A stretch of 64,000 bases of DNA from Candidatus Thorarchaeota archaeon (GCA_029855935.1 JAGSHN010000023.1:62001-126000); one strand, 5' to 3'; positions 54,054 through 63,913 are shown, numbered from the stretch's first letter. Notes: generated by a model not told the origin, from the sequence alone. Program-made: numbers and translations.

Positions 54054-55676
54054 ATGGGTATTCTAACGCTTGTGGACCTGCTTGGAATTCAGAGGTTCAT
54101 CTTTGAGTCAAACCGGCTGAGGGATATTCTTGCCGGGTCTATGCTCGTACGCAAAGCGAGTACTGAAATTCTCTCTGACTTTGCGCAACGTTCAGGCCAG
54201 GTTGTCTACAGTGCAGGAGGCACGGGACTGATCCGATTCGAGGCAATGGAGGACGCACGGGAGTTTGCGGGAAGATATACTCGCTGGCTATTCGACAAAG
54301 CACCGGGTCTGGATGCTGCTATTCTCCACAAGAACTATGACGGCAATGGCGACTTCATCGGAACCATAGAGGACCTGGGCGAGCAGATGAGTCTGCTAAA
54401 GCTTCGCCGCAGGCGACAACTCCCTCTCGGCGGTCTTGGCGTGACCGAGTCCTGCTATGAGACCGGCCAGCCAGCTGTCGCCTTCGACCGGGAGAGTACC
54501 AACTCCGTGCCCGTCGAGCCTCCACTTCCAGACGATTCTCACCAGACAAGACCCATCTCTGCATCTGTCAAGGCTCGACGCGCTGCTGACCTTGAGCGCC
54601 AGTCTGATGAGAGGTGGGTGAGGTTCCTTCCTAGCACTGAGGTTGAGATACGTGGTGAGGAGGTTCAACTTGAATTCCCGAAGGACCTAGACCACCTTGG
54701 GCGAAGCCGCACCGAGAAGAGCCTGATGGCAGTTGTCCACATAGATATGAACGATACAGGTGAGAAACTGCGAAAGATGCAGGAAACCCTCAGGGGGGAG
54801 AAAGAGGAAACAGCAAGGGCGCGCATCAAAAGCACATCTGAGCAGATCAAGAACATAGCTGCAAAAGCATTCAGGGTATGCGTCCAGAGAGTTGTGAAGT
54901 CAATAGTCGCTGAGAAGAAGGACGACGGTCGCCACTACTACATCCAGCACGCAAAGGCGACAAGCAAATTCGAGCTACTCTATCACGACGGCACTCTCTC
55001 ATTGCCTCTACGCCCAATAGTCCTTGGAGGCGATGACCTGACCATAGTCTGTGATGCTCGTATAGCATTTGATCTTGCGGCAGCAGCTCTGGAGGAGTTT
55101 GAGAGAGGAAACATAGAGGGCGTCGGTCAGATCACTGGTTGCGCGGGCATAGCGATAGGACGGACTCATACGCCTTTCTTCAGACTCTATCAGCGTTCCG
55201 AGGAGCTCTGCAGAAACGCCAAGCGGTGGCGCCACGCCGCAGACTATGCTGGTTCAGCCCTTGATTGGCATATCGAATATGGGCAGTCAATCGGACCAAT
55301 CGAGGAGCTGCGTGCGCGGTACCTGAAACCCATTTCATCGGCATCACAGGAGTTCACAACATACCGGTTCACATGTCGTCCATATCCGCTTGACTATGAT
55401 GACGAGTATCTGTCTTGGAGATGGCTATCGGACACATTCCTGTGTGGTCCCAACGGCCTTCAGACCGGGTCCTGGGCCGAGCGTCGCAACAAGGTCTACA
55501 GGCTGAGAGAGGCAGCACTTGAGGGCGAGGATGTTGTCAAAGGACTGCTCGAACGATGGAAGCGACTCGGCGACAATCTGAGGCTGCCAGCCGAGATAGG
55601 CAATGGGTACTTCAAGAATCAGACTCCGGTCCTTGACGCGGTGGAGCTGGTGAGTCTGTACTTCAAGTTGAGGTGA
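54054..55676 (+). CDS. cas10: Cas10 of type III-D, HD-less, with GGDD cyclase motif
   Basis: Cas10 is the large subunit that makes cyclic oligoadenylate from ATP when target RNA is bound. The first palm-like segment is LGIQRFIFESNRLRDILAGS near the N-terminus, and the catalytic palm has MAVVHIDMNDTGE and LGGDDLTIVCDA, with GGDD at residues 325-328. The frame begins directly with the palm, so the HD DNase domain of many Cas10 proteins is missing. Thus cOA signalling should remain but HD-dependent ssDNA cutting should not. The arrangement, with csx10, csx19 and TIGR03986 genes downstream, is subtype III-D. The palm 2 and small helical D4-type region follow normally. Confidence 0.92.
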   Translation: MGILTLVDLLGIQRFIFESNRLRDILAGSMLVRKASTEILSDFAQRSGQVVYSAGGTGLIRFEAMEDAREFAGRYTRWLFDKAPGLDAAILHKNYDGNGDFIGTIEDLGEQMSLLKLRRRRQLPLGGLGVTESCYETGQPAVAFDRESTNSVPVEPPLPDDSHQTRPISASVKARRAADLERQSDERWVRFLPSTEVEIRGEEVQLEFPKDLDHLGRSRTEKSLMAVVHIDMNDTGEKLRKMQETLRGEKEETARARIKSTSEQIKNIAAKAFRVCVQRVVKSIVAEKKDDGRHYYIQHAKATSKFELLYHDGTLSLPLRPIVLGGDDLTIVCDARIAFDLAAAALEEFERGNIEGVGQITGCAGIAIGRTHTPFFRLYQRSEELCRNAKRWRHAADYAGSALDWHIEYGQSIGPIEELRARYLKPISSASQEFTTYRFTCRPYPLDYDDEYLSWRWLSDTFLCGPNGLQTGSWAERRNKVYRLREAALEGEDVVKGLLERWKRLGDNLRLPAEIGNGYFKNQTPVLDAVELVSLYFKLR

Positions 55677-55683
55677 TGATGAC

Positions 55684-56310
55684 TTGATTCCCCGTGAGTT
55701 GACGATTGAGCTCCTTTCTGACAGTGCATTCGGCGGCGACACTGGTGTCACTGTCGATAGAGAGGTCACACACGATGAAACTGGTCTACCGTTCATTCCC
55801 GGCAAGAGTATTCGCGGGCTACTGAGAGATACCTGGCTATCAATGCATCACTGCTTCCCCTCATTGTGGGAGGCTGCTGCACGGGTGCTCGGACGACCCA
55901 AACGCCTTGACGAGCACTGTATCCTCCGCATAGGTGACGCTCTGCTCGAACCTGCTGTGAGGGAGTGGGTCCTATACGGCCTATCGAAGGGCACACGCCT
56001 CACATCCGACCTCGTTCTTGAGGCTCTCACCGACATTCGGACTCAGACGGCTGTTGACCGTGTCAGAGGGGCACCGAAGAAGGGGACACTCCGTAGCACT
56101 CGTGTCATATTGAGAGGTGTGAAGCTGCGAAGCCATCTGGAATGGCTCGGAGAACCGACAAAGGACGACCTGCGCGTTCTTGCCCTCTGCGCTCTGGGTA
56201 CCCGACAGGCCGGGTTGTCTTCCAACCGGGGACTGGGCCACATCAGAATGCTTCTCGACAACAGTTTGCACCAGACAAGGAAACTGGCCAGACTGGAGGG
56301 GGGACAATGA
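55684..56310 (+). CDS. Cas7-type RAMP protein (Csm3-like)
   Basis: This is a backbone subunit of the type III-D complex that holds the crRNA and slices target RNA. The RAMP beginning is MIPRELTIELLSDSAFGGD, with LPFIPGKSIRGLLRDTW. TQTAVDRVRG is followed by LRSTRV, where the Asp is the likely target-cleaving residue of Csm3-type proteins. The glycine-rich loop SSNRGLGHIRM is near the C-terminus. The TTG start at 55684 follows the Cas10 stop by seven bases. The gene ends in ATGA overlapping the next. Length of 208 residues is normal for a single Cas7. Confidence 0.85.
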   Translation: MIPRELTIELLSDSAFGGDTGVTVDREVTHDETGLPFIPGKSIRGLLRDTWLSMHHCFPSLWEAAARVLGRPKRLDEHCILRIGDALLEPAVREWVLYGLSKGTRLTSDLVLEALTDIRTQTAVDRVRGAPKKGTLRSTRVILRGVKLRSHLEWLGEPTKDDLRVLALCALGTRQAGLSSNRGLGHIRMLLDNSLHQTRKLARLEGGQ

Positions 56311-57929
56311 GTAACTACTATCCGTTTGTTCTGCATCTTACCGCCCCAGCAATCATTCGTGATATTGGTCAGGACCCGTCCTGCGCGACGTCTATGGCAT
56401 ACATTCCGGGCTCAACGATACGCGGTGCCCTTGCCTTCCGGGTGAAGAAGACCGCTCCGGACCTATTCGATAGGATTGTGTTGTCAGATGAGGTTAGGTT
56501 CCTCAATGCGTACCCGTATGTCGATCAGAAGAGGTTCCTACCAACGCCAGTTTCCTACGCACGAGAGAAATACAGTCACCCGGAGGTCATCTGGGACCGC
56601 GCAGCCCTCAATACACAGATCGCTGGTCTTGTTCCGATCAGTAGACCTTTCTGCTCCTTGGTAGAACCGTCGGTACTGCTGTACACGCCAGCGATGGGAC
56701 GACGGCTACATCACTTGCGCGACCGAAAGGCGGGTCTTGCCCACGGCAAGAACGAGAATCAGGTAGGCACAGTCTACTGGAACGAATATCTGGAGAGCGA
56801 CCAAGACTTCTGCGGGGCAATCTATGTTCGCGATGGAGCGGAGACCGAGAGAATTGTGGACACCCTCAGGGAGTGTACATCGCAGCCTCTGTTGCTCGGA
56901 CGCGCGAAGCGCAGCGGCTACGGAGGCCTGGCCACTGTAGAGTGGCAGCAGCCTGTGCGGCGCGAAGTCCTTCTGACCGGGAGACGGGATGTTGCAAGGA
57001 GCATTGATACCGGAGCGTACTTCAGAGTCGTACTGCTATCTGACTGTGTTTCAGTCAATCACGAGACCGGCGAGATCGACCCGTACAGTTCCATCACCGA
57101 ACTCCTAAGGCAACTCAAAGGACGTGCCGATCTGCAGGCGATATTCTCAGGTACACGGCTCATCGGAGGATTCAACAGGACGTGGAGGCTTCAGACACCT
57201 CAGGAATGGGCTCTTGCTGCAGGCTCGGTTCTTGTTCTCCGGGCGACTGATACAATTGATGAGCAGACAATCCTCGACATAGAAGATCGTGGTCTAGGAC
57301 TGCGCAGAAATGAGGGGTTTGGCCGGATAGTGTTCCTAGCCCACGCCCGAAATCGATTGTCACTCCAGACCGCCCCGACCGAGAAACCAGTAGCACCCGA
57401 AGGCAGCCCGCCAAAACTGGTACTTCAAATTGAGAAAAGAATCATCTGGAATCAGCTCGTCCGCCAGTGCCAGATTCGCGCGTCGATGATTGCCGACGGA
57501 GTGCAGAGGCTTCCCAGTCCGAGCCTGCTCTCAAGGCTCTTGAGCGCTCTCTATAGCAAGGACAATGCGCTTGCGACGCTCAGCGAATGGCTGGGAGATA
57601 ACGAGGAAAAGCAGTTGAAGAGTGACGCGATGAAGCAGCTGAAGGTAGCAAAGTTCAGACCTCCCGCGTGCTCAAGCGGCACAAGGACGAATCTGCGAGA
57701 ATTCATTCGAAAGATCATCAGGGCTGCCGAAGGGCGCAGAGAGAGGCCGAAACATCCTGAGGACCGCGAGTACTTCGAAACTATCATTGAAACCGAGAGA
57801 ATCTCAAGGGAGTTCGGCATAAGGGACGAAGCAAGGACTCCAGAGACACGCGACCTTGTCCTGAAGTTCTTGGAGGCCTTTCTCGGAGCACTGGTGTACA
57901 AGGCCAACATCAGGAGGCGTGACAAGTAA
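56307..57929 (+). CDS. csx10: Csx10 (Cas5-group RAMP of type III-D)
   Basis: Csx10 caps the crRNA 5' tag end of the III-D complex and is a defining protein of the subtype. Its signature is YIPGSTIRGALAFRV near residue 32, then EVRFLNAYPYVD and RFLPTPVSYAREK, followed by the LHHLRDRKAGLAHGKNEN loop with GTVYWNEYLESDQDFCGAIY. A C-terminal glycine-rich turn (LRRNEGFGRIVFLA) is present. ATG 56307 overlaps the Cas7 stop as ATGA, so a start further upstream was not used. Length of 540 residues is long, with a C-terminal helical extension (residues about 380-540) not needed for the core fold. Confidence 0.9.
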   Translation: MSNYYPFVLHLTAPAIIRDIGQDPSCATSMAYIPGSTIRGALAFRVKKTAPDLFDRIVLSDEVRFLNAYPYVDQKRFLPTPVSYAREKYSHPEVIWDRAALNTQIAGLVPISRPFCSLVEPSVLLYTPAMGRRLHHLRDRKAGLAHGKNENQVGTVYWNEYLESDQDFCGAIYVRDGAETERIVDTLRECTSQPLLLGRAKRSGYGGLATVEWQQPVRREVLLTGRRDVARSIDTGAYFRVVLLSDCVSVNHETGEIDPYSSITELLRQLKGRADLQAIFSGTRLIGGFNRTWRLQTPQEWALAAGSVLVLRATDTIDEQTILDIEDRGLGLRRNEGFGRIVFLAHARNRLSLQTAPTEKPVAPEGSPPKLVLQIEKRIIWNQLVRQCQIRASMIADGVQRLPSPSLLSRLLSALYSKDNALATLSEWLGDNEEKQLKSDAMKQLKVAKFRPPACSSGTRTNLREFIRKIIRAAEGRRERPKHPEDREYFETIIETERISREFGIRDEARTPETRDLVLKFLEAFLGALVYKANIRRRDK

Positions 57930-57930
57930 G

Positions 57931-59388
57931 ATGAATCCAGCTGGGCAACTAGAGATCGACAAGACTATGACAGATGATGGCGGCGTTCGTTCCATTGTGG
58001 CACGTTGGGTGATCACCGGAACACTAACGACGAGATCCCCTGTCCTGATTGGCGGTGCACTAGAGTCCGAGATTCTCGACAATGAGATTCTGCGGAGAAA
58101 GTACTCAGGCGAACCATTCATTCCCGGTGCTACGCTGGCTGGTGCTCTCAGAAACTATCTTATGGATGTTCTTGCAGGATATGGCCAGTCGGACTCGGAC
58201 ATCGATATCTCGGACCTGTTTGGTTCCCCTCACGAGAGCGAGGACCCGTGGCAGAGTTCGCTCATAGCATTTGACGCAGTGGCCGAGAAATGCCATCTCA
58301 CAGAGATTCGGCACGGTGTCGCGATTGACAGCCGAACTGGTACCGCAGAGGAACACAAGAAGTTCACATACGAGGTTCTTCCGGCGGGGGTTGAATTCCC
58401 AATCCGATTTGACCTCGTCGTTGAAGCGTCCGATGACGAGATTGTTCTGTTGGAGAAGCTGGTCAAGGCACTGGAGGGCTTGGAGAATGGCGACATCCGA
58501 TTCGGGATGAAAAAGAGTAGAGGTCTTGGTGAATGCGTCTGCAGCGACTGGCGGGTGAAGAGATTTGACCTCAGGTCAAAACAAGGGTGGCTTGACTGGG
58601 TTTCAACAGACCATCGAAGACCACTGGACGGTGATGCAAGGAAAAGCATTCGAGATGCGGTTTCCAGCGAGCTGGACAAAACAGTAGAGGACCTCCCAGA
58701 CAGGCGGCAACGAGCAGTCTTTCGTCTGGAGCTGGACGCTAGAGGTCCACTGATAATTCGTTCACCGGGAACCAGCGCCGACGACCCCGACGCCTCACAC
58801 CTACTCTCAGGGACTCAGCCCGTGGTCAGTGGAACGGCTCTGGCCGGGGTGTTGAGGACAAGAGCACTCCAGATTGCCCAGACAGTGAAGGGAGAGGATG
58901 GTCGCAGGCTCGTAGACAGTCTGTTCGGGCCGCAACTTGGTAGTGACACAGAGAAGGCACGCAGATCTCGTGTTCAGGTGACAGAGGCCAGCATAGAATC
59001 AGCAAAGAGCCTTCAGCCCACCCGTGTACGGATAGATAGGTTCACTGGTGGATCGATGCACGGACTCCTGTTCACCGAGAGACTGGTCTATGGCGGAGAA
59101 TTCTCTCTCACTATCGAGGTGAGGAATCCCACTGCGGCCGATATCGGACTGCTTCTGCTTGTGTTCAGAGACCTTGTGACAGGTCAATTGCAGATTGGGG
59201 GTGAGAGTTCCGTGGGACGGGGCATCACAACTGGGAGACTCACAATAGAAGAGATTCGACTCGATGATGAAACTTTGACCGGTATCACCGTGGCTCCGGG
59301 GGAAGTCTGCAAGGAGGCAGCACGGCTTGAAGAGTTCGTGGCAGAATTCCTCGGTGGGGCTGGCAAGAACGTTGGGGGTGAACGCTAG
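57931..59388 (+). CDS. Fused Cas7-Cas7 RAMP protein
   Basis: Two Cas7-type RAMP domains are joined in one chain. Domain 1 has LIGGALESEILDNEI, PFIPGATLAGALRNY and GVAIDSRTGTAEEHKKF with the likely catalytic Asp, then FGMKKSRGLGEC. Domain 2 has PLIIRSPGTSADDPDA, TALAGVLRTRALQ, VRIDRFTGGSMHGLLF with a second Asp, and GESSVGRGITTG. This would supply two of the Cas7 subunits along the crRNA and cut the target at two places. ATG 57931 was chosen; GTG 57919, immediately after a GGAGG, is also possible. In the related Cas7-11 protein Cas7 domains are also fused, which makes this a plausible intermediate type. Confidence 0.88.
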   Translation: MNPAGQLEIDKTMTDDGGVRSIVARWVITGTLTTRSPVLIGGALESEILDNEILRRKYSGEPFIPGATLAGALRNYLMDVLAGYGQSDSDIDISDLFGSPHESEDPWQSSLIAFDAVAEKCHLTEIRHGVAIDSRTGTAEEHKKFTYEVLPAGVEFPIRFDLVVEASDDEIVLLEKLVKALEGLENGDIRFGMKKSRGLGECVCSDWRVKRFDLRSKQGWLDWVSTDHRRPLDGDARKSIRDAVSSELDKTVEDLPDRRQRAVFRLELDARGPLIIRSPGTSADDPDASHLLSGTQPVVSGTALAGVLRTRALQIAQTVKGEDGRRLVDSLFGPQLGSDTEKARRSRVQVTEASIESAKSLQPTRVRIDRFTGGSMHGLLFTERLVYGGEFSLTIEVRNPTAADIGLLLLVFRDLVTGQLQIGGESSVGRGITTGRLTIEEIRLDDETLTGITVAPGEVCKEAARLEEFVAEFLGGAGKNVGGER

Positions 59389-59994
59389 ATGATAGCAAAT
59401 GTGGACTGTATGGGACTCGAGATTCGGGAACTTGAGAATCCAGACGACCTTCTCGACTGGTTGCTAGGTGGGGATGAACCTGCAGATCAGTCACACCACG
59501 ACCTTGTCAATGGACTGAGATGGGCACTGGTCTACACAACGGAGAGCATCGTGTGGGGAAAGATTCAGGATGGGAGATGGACGCTCGCGTCAAGCGTGTT
59601 CCCCGACACGCTCGTTTCACCGACCCACGACAATTTCCTTCGCGTCAGAATGTTTGGACCCCGTCTCGAGGTCAGAATATGGCGCCACGAGGAACAACTA
59701 ATTGGTCGTGTCCTGGCTGATCAGCCCTCATTCCAAGGACCGGAGTGGCTTGAGCCGTGCGAACAGGAGTTCCTCCTTGTAGGCGACACCCTCGAAAGGT
59801 CCTCTGACAGGTTCTCGCTGGTCATCGGGAGGTCGGGCAGTCAGCAGGTTCTTCCCGTCAGTGTTGAGCCTGATACGTCCGGTAGACTCTCTCGTAGGCC
59901 ACGCCTTGTCGTCAAACACTATTTTGGGTCCGACCCTGAAACAGGAGAAACAAAACGGGTGGTTTCCCGGCTTGTTGATCTAATAGGAGGTTGA
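59389..59994 (+). CDS. csx19: Csx19-like type III-D protein (TIGR03984)
   Basis: Csx19 is found in many III-D loci and has no clear enzyme motif; the small-subunit (Cas11) role has been suggested for proteins in its place. The core pattern is LRWALVYTTESIVWGKIQDG, then LRVRMFGPRLEVRIW and LVGDTLERSSDRFSLVI. Length of 201 residues fits the family. The ATG at 59389 follows the Cas7-Cas7 gene directly, with the start abutting its stop. No other small subunit gene was seen in the locus. Confidence 0.8.
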   Translation: MIANVDCMGLEIRELENPDDLLDWLLGGDEPADQSHHDLVNGLRWALVYTTESIVWGKIQDGRWTLASSVFPDTLVSPTHDNFLRVRMFGPRLEVRIWRHEEQLIGRVLADQPSFQGPEWLEPCEQEFLLVGDTLERSSDRFSLVIGRSGSQQVLPVSVEPDTSGRLSRRPRLVVKHYFGSDPETGETKRVVSRLVDLIGG

Positions 59995-62174
59995 TGATAG
60001 TGCCAGTGAAACATGGATGGCCTAGTGATTCGATGCGCCACAGGAAGCAAGCCAGCTCGCGCGGCGACAGAAGAGGCGGAAAGGAAAGACCCCCAAGGGG
60101 GAAGAAGAGTCAGGCCAAGCAAGGGCGTGGTCCGAATGGACACTCCAAGAGCAAGGACCAACTCAAATCATCCACGGCGCCGTATAATTTCGTTCCGTTG
60201 CCGAATGAACCTATACTGGTGGACAATGACGAAAAGTTCTATGTCGACCTCAATGGCGAGAGACGCCCAGTGTGGCAAATTGGAGACCACTTTCACGCGG
60301 ACCTGTGCCACGGCTGGATAGACGTTGAGATAGAGGCCGAAACTCCCATCTACATTCGCTGTGCACCGCCCCCTGACAAGACATTGCCGTCGGACGTTCT
60401 CAGGAATCCGGAACTTCAGCATTTCTATCATCACGGTGATCCGGACAGACCCGTGATTCCCGGTAGCAGCATTAGAGGACCGATTCGCACGCTGTTTGAG
60501 ATAGTGTCCTTCAGCAAGTTCATGCCGGGACAGCAGTTCCACGACAAGCAGTTCGTCTTCAGGGCAGTCGCCGACAGGTTCCCACTTGGGGACCATTATA
60601 GGGAGCTGATGACCAAGGGAGAGGTCCATGGGGGGTTCCTTGAGCGGAAGGGCAAGGACTGGTACATCCGTCCCGCAAAGGAGCCTCACGGGATAGCCAT
60701 TGTGAAGATACCTGTGGATTGTGTTGCGCAGACGATGCCCAAAGGTGAGCACTGTGAGGTGCCAAGAGAGAAGTTGAAGAGTAAAGGCGCAGAGAATCTG
60801 AGGAGCATAGTGAGATACATTGATCTTGATTCGTACTTGGATGAGGACAAGAACAGCAACGAGATAGAGTTACCTGCGTCAACTAAACTGTTCGAATCGC
60901 CAGAAGAGGGTCTTGAAGAGATTCACATCCTGCAGTGTGGCGAGGCTCCGAAACGAGAATTCTGCTACGCTATCTTCGGGCCTGAGGAGAACGATGACAG
61001 GCTCATTCCGATACCGGATGACCTGTGGATGCTGTATGATGAAGACGCAAAGATGAAGCGTGGCCTTCCCACCCGAGTGCTCCGCGAGAAGCACGCGCTA
61101 CTCTATCTGACACGCAAGGACTACCGTTCTGAAGAGAATCCGCATAGTCTGGTATTCTTCGGCCCCTGCCGGATGTTTCGGATACCCTATGACTCAAGGG
61201 TGTCAGACCACGTACCGGAGGCACTGAAGAAGCCCGGGGGGCTTGATCTGACCGAGGTGGTATTTGGTACCGCACGAAGGATCAATGACACAGACGGATC
61301 TGAGAGCAGCATTGCAATACGAAGTCGGCTGGTCTTTGAGGATGCATACTGGGTGGAGGGTGAAGACGGAAAGTCACCCTTCTATAAGAACAATGACGGA
61401 AGACGGGTCCCGCTAGTCCTGTCCGGTCCGAAGGCAACGGCATTTCAGCACTATCTCAAGCAGACACCGGAGGCAAAGGATGATCCGGAGGAGCATCTAC
61501 TTGATTGGTCCGATGACGAGGCGGAGATACGAGGCTACAAGCTATACTGGCACAAGAAGGGAGTGACGGACCGCGAGATCTTCCTGCACGACAAGGCAGG
61601 AAGGCCTCTCCGAAGACCCCTGAAGAAACCCAAGCAACACACGGTGATTCGTCCTGTCAGGAGAGGGACGCGGTTCAGAGGAAGAATTCGTTTCAACAAC
61701 CTGACGGATATCGAACTGGGAGCGCTGCTCACCGTTCTTGACCTCGGACCCACAAAACGGCACAAGATTGGAATGGTCAAGCCCTACGGTATGGGGAGCG
61801 TGAGGATCACTCCCACGGTCTATCGCATCGACCCGGTTGAGTGCTACTCGTGCCTGTTTGACGAGGCGGGTCGTCTTGCGCGACCAGCAGCACGACTTGA
61901 GGACGGAGAGGTCACGAGGCTGAAGAGAGTGTTTGAGTCGTGGGTCACCCGCCGCGTGAAGACCGGGGGTCACAAGCTCTGGGAGATCCCGCGCTTGAAG
62001 AAGTTGTCAGTGATGCTGGAGTGGGACAACGCACCCGAGAGAACTTGCACGCGCTACCTGGGACACAATCCAGTGACAAACCGGATGAACCTGCGACTCT
62101 GGCGTGACAGGCCTATCCTCCCCGACCCTGAGGAAGTGTCTAAGTGTAGAGCAAGAGCGCCTCAACGGGGCTGA
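59991..62174 (+). CDS. TIGR03986-type RAMP protein of type III-D
   Basis: This large RAMP-superfamily protein is typical of III-D and probably another Cas7-type backbone unit. After a basic Lys/Arg-rich N-terminus of about 60 residues it shows APYNFVPLPNEPILVD, the usual beginning of this family, then PVIPGSSIRGPIRTLFEIV and further glycine-rich turns (IGMVKPYGMGSVRI). Length of 727 residues is within the family range. ATG 59991 overlaps the csx19 stop by four bases. It is the last gene of the operon and is followed by 380 bases and array 2. Confidence 0.88.
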   Translation: MMIVPVKHGWPSDSMRHRKQASSRGDRRGGKERPPRGKKSQAKQGRGPNGHSKSKDQLKSSTAPYNFVPLPNEPILVDNDEKFYVDLNGERRPVWQIGDHFHADLCHGWIDVEIEAETPIYIRCAPPPDKTLPSDVLRNPELQHFYHHGDPDRPVIPGSSIRGPIRTLFEIVSFSKFMPGQQFHDKQFVFRAVADRFPLGDHYRELMTKGEVHGGFLERKGKDWYIRPAKEPHGIAIVKIPVDCVAQTMPKGEHCEVPREKLKSKGAENLRSIVRYIDLDSYLDEDKNSNEIELPASTKLFESPEEGLEEIHILQCGEAPKREFCYAIFGPEENDDRLIPIPDDLWMLYDEDAKMKRGLPTRVLREKHALLYLTRKDYRSEENPHSLVFFGPCRMFRIPYDSRVSDHVPEALKKPGGLDLTEVVFGTARRINDTDGSESSIAIRSRLVFEDAYWVEGEDGKSPFYKNNDGRRVPLVLSGPKATAFQHYLKQTPEAKDDPEEHLLDWSDDEAEIRGYKLYWHKKGVTDREIFLHDKAGRPLRRPLKKPKQHTVIRPVRRGTRFRGRIRFNNLTDIELGALLTVLDLGPTKRHKIGMVKPYGMGSVRITPTVYRIDPVECYSCLFDEAGRLARPAARLEDGEVTRLKRVFESWVTRRVKTGGHKLWEIPRLKKLSVMLEWDNAPERTCTRYLGHNPVTNRMNLRLWRDRPILPDPEEVSKCRARAPQRG

Positions 62175-62552
62175 GTCGGCAATAATGCAGACCTCACGGG
62201 GGAAATGGTAACCCCTCGTCGGTGAGACCCAGATAGAGGACTGCAACCACTCCGTGACGACAGCCCGTGGTACACCTACGACGGTCTTTCGGCCGGTGAT
62301 TTAGTCGCCATCACCGAGCCGCTACAGCATTTGAGACGGTAGTCGCTGTTCACTGGCTACCAGCACCCGCAGGCCAAACACGGGCGCACGGCAATCCGGT
62401 ACACTTGAGCCCTGTTGACTCGCAGGCGCCTCTGTGGACGGTCGTTCTACGAAGACCCGCTGACCTGACCGAGGTGGACAGACGGAGGGCCACACCGGGT
62501 CAAGATCTCTGAGCTGGCGCTTGCACGCAGAGTCCTATGCGGTCATTGAACC
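62175..62552. other. Intergenic stretch before the second leader
   Basis: No gene is visible; a transcription terminator may be here, but no clear T-tract was found. Confidence 0.45.
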
Positions 62553-62663
62553 TCTATGTGTATCTTGTCACACCACCGTGCACAACTAGAGGTTTCCAGG
62601 ACGGGGTGCACACAGCGACCACCATAACGCTTATTTTGGCGAAAATAGGTAAAAATACCTGCG
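62553..62663 (+). promoter_or_regulatory. CRISPR leader of array 2
   Basis: Same 111-base leader as at 44545-44655, with about seven changes by eye (for example TCTT for CGCC near its start and AGGTAAAAA for GGGTGAAAA near its end). It precedes the first repeat directly. Confidence 0.85.
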
Positions 62664-63715
62664 GTTTGAATCGGACTAGAAGTAGGGTTGAAACCGTAGT
62701 CCAGCGACAGGTCCCAGTCCAGCCCGTTGCAGGTTTGAATCGGACTAGAAGTAGGGTTGAAACGCGGACTTCGAGAAGATCGCTGCGGAGTGCTATCTGG
62801 CGTTTGAATCGGACTAGAAGTAGGGTTGAAACGCGCTCCAGTTCGTGTCTAGCACGCTGATTATAGCATGTTTGAATCGGACTAGAAGTAGGGTTGAAAC
62901 CTCTTTATTCAATGGAATCTTATCTATTAGAAAATAGTTTGAATCGGACTAGAAGTAGGGTTGAAACGACGCAACATACGCGGAGAAAGTGCTGAAGATC
63001 ATGCGTTTGAATCGGACTAGAAGTAGGGTTGAAACCTGATGGATGCCCGCGACAGATAGTTCCGTTCCTTGAGTTTGAATCGGACTAGAAGTAGGGTTGA
63101 AACACTCTGGCCCTGACATTCGCATACTCCTCGTATGCACTGTTTGAATCGGACTAGAAGTAGGGTTGAAACTCAACCCTGTCACTGCTGTCACACTGTC
63201 TACCCCCTGTTTGAATCGGACTAGAAGTAGGGTTGAAACCTTGATGTTGCGCTCGATGTCTGGAAGGGCCGTGCTGGTTTGAATCGGACTAGAAGTAGGG
63301 TTGAAACGCATGACGAGAAGCGGGCTCACCCGTTCACCGCTCTTGTTTGAATCGGACTAGAAGTAGGGTTGAAACACTCCTCCTCCTTCATCAGAGCCTT
63401 CATCATCTCGTGTTTGAATCGGACTAGAAGTAGGGTTGAAACATGATACGGGTGGCTTATAAGTCAAATCTCCGTAAAAGTTTGAATCGGACTAGAAGTA
63501 GGGTTGAAACCGTTCTGCGAGGATGTTGCCCGAAGGGCGGTCGAGAGGTTTGAATCGGACTAGAAGTAGGGTTGAAACGGCAGAAGGCCAGAGGTGACAT
63601 TCTCGATGCGCTGCGGAGTTTGAATCGGACTAGAAGTAGGGTTGAAACAGCTCATCCAAAATATCATCTGCTAAGACAAATATTGTTTGAATGGGACTAG
63701 AAGTAGCGCCGGTAG
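62664..63715 (+). CRISPR. CRISPR array 2, 16 repeats, 15 spacers
   Basis: Repeat is 31 bases, starting GTTTGAATCGGACTAGAAGT and ending AGGGTTGAAAC. It differs from array 1 only at positions 16 and 19 (C to G in both). Repeat starts: 62664, 62733, 62802, 62870, 62937, 63005, 63073, 63142, 63209, 63277, 63345, 63412, 63480, 63548, 63618, 63685. The last copy has lost the 3' half (AGCGCCGGTAG). Spacers are 36-39 bases. The array follows the effector operon. Confidence 0.98.
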
Positions 63716-63913
63716 GAGAGGGATGGCATAAGGTCGTACGTGAGTCGGACGGAGGATGAATCTGGAACGGCTGTTCACCTGTGGGAGGACTGGTATCGCG
63801 AGGGAGTGAACTGGAGGGGTAGTGCCACCGTGGAATAGAGATTGCGAGGGCAGATGAACAATCGGCCGCACGGCTCAGCCGGGCACGGGGTCAGATTGCA
63901 GGAGAGATGATCG
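63716..63913. other. Stretch after array 2
   Basis: No gene or clear repeat is seen before the partial gene at the window edge. Confidence 0.45.
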
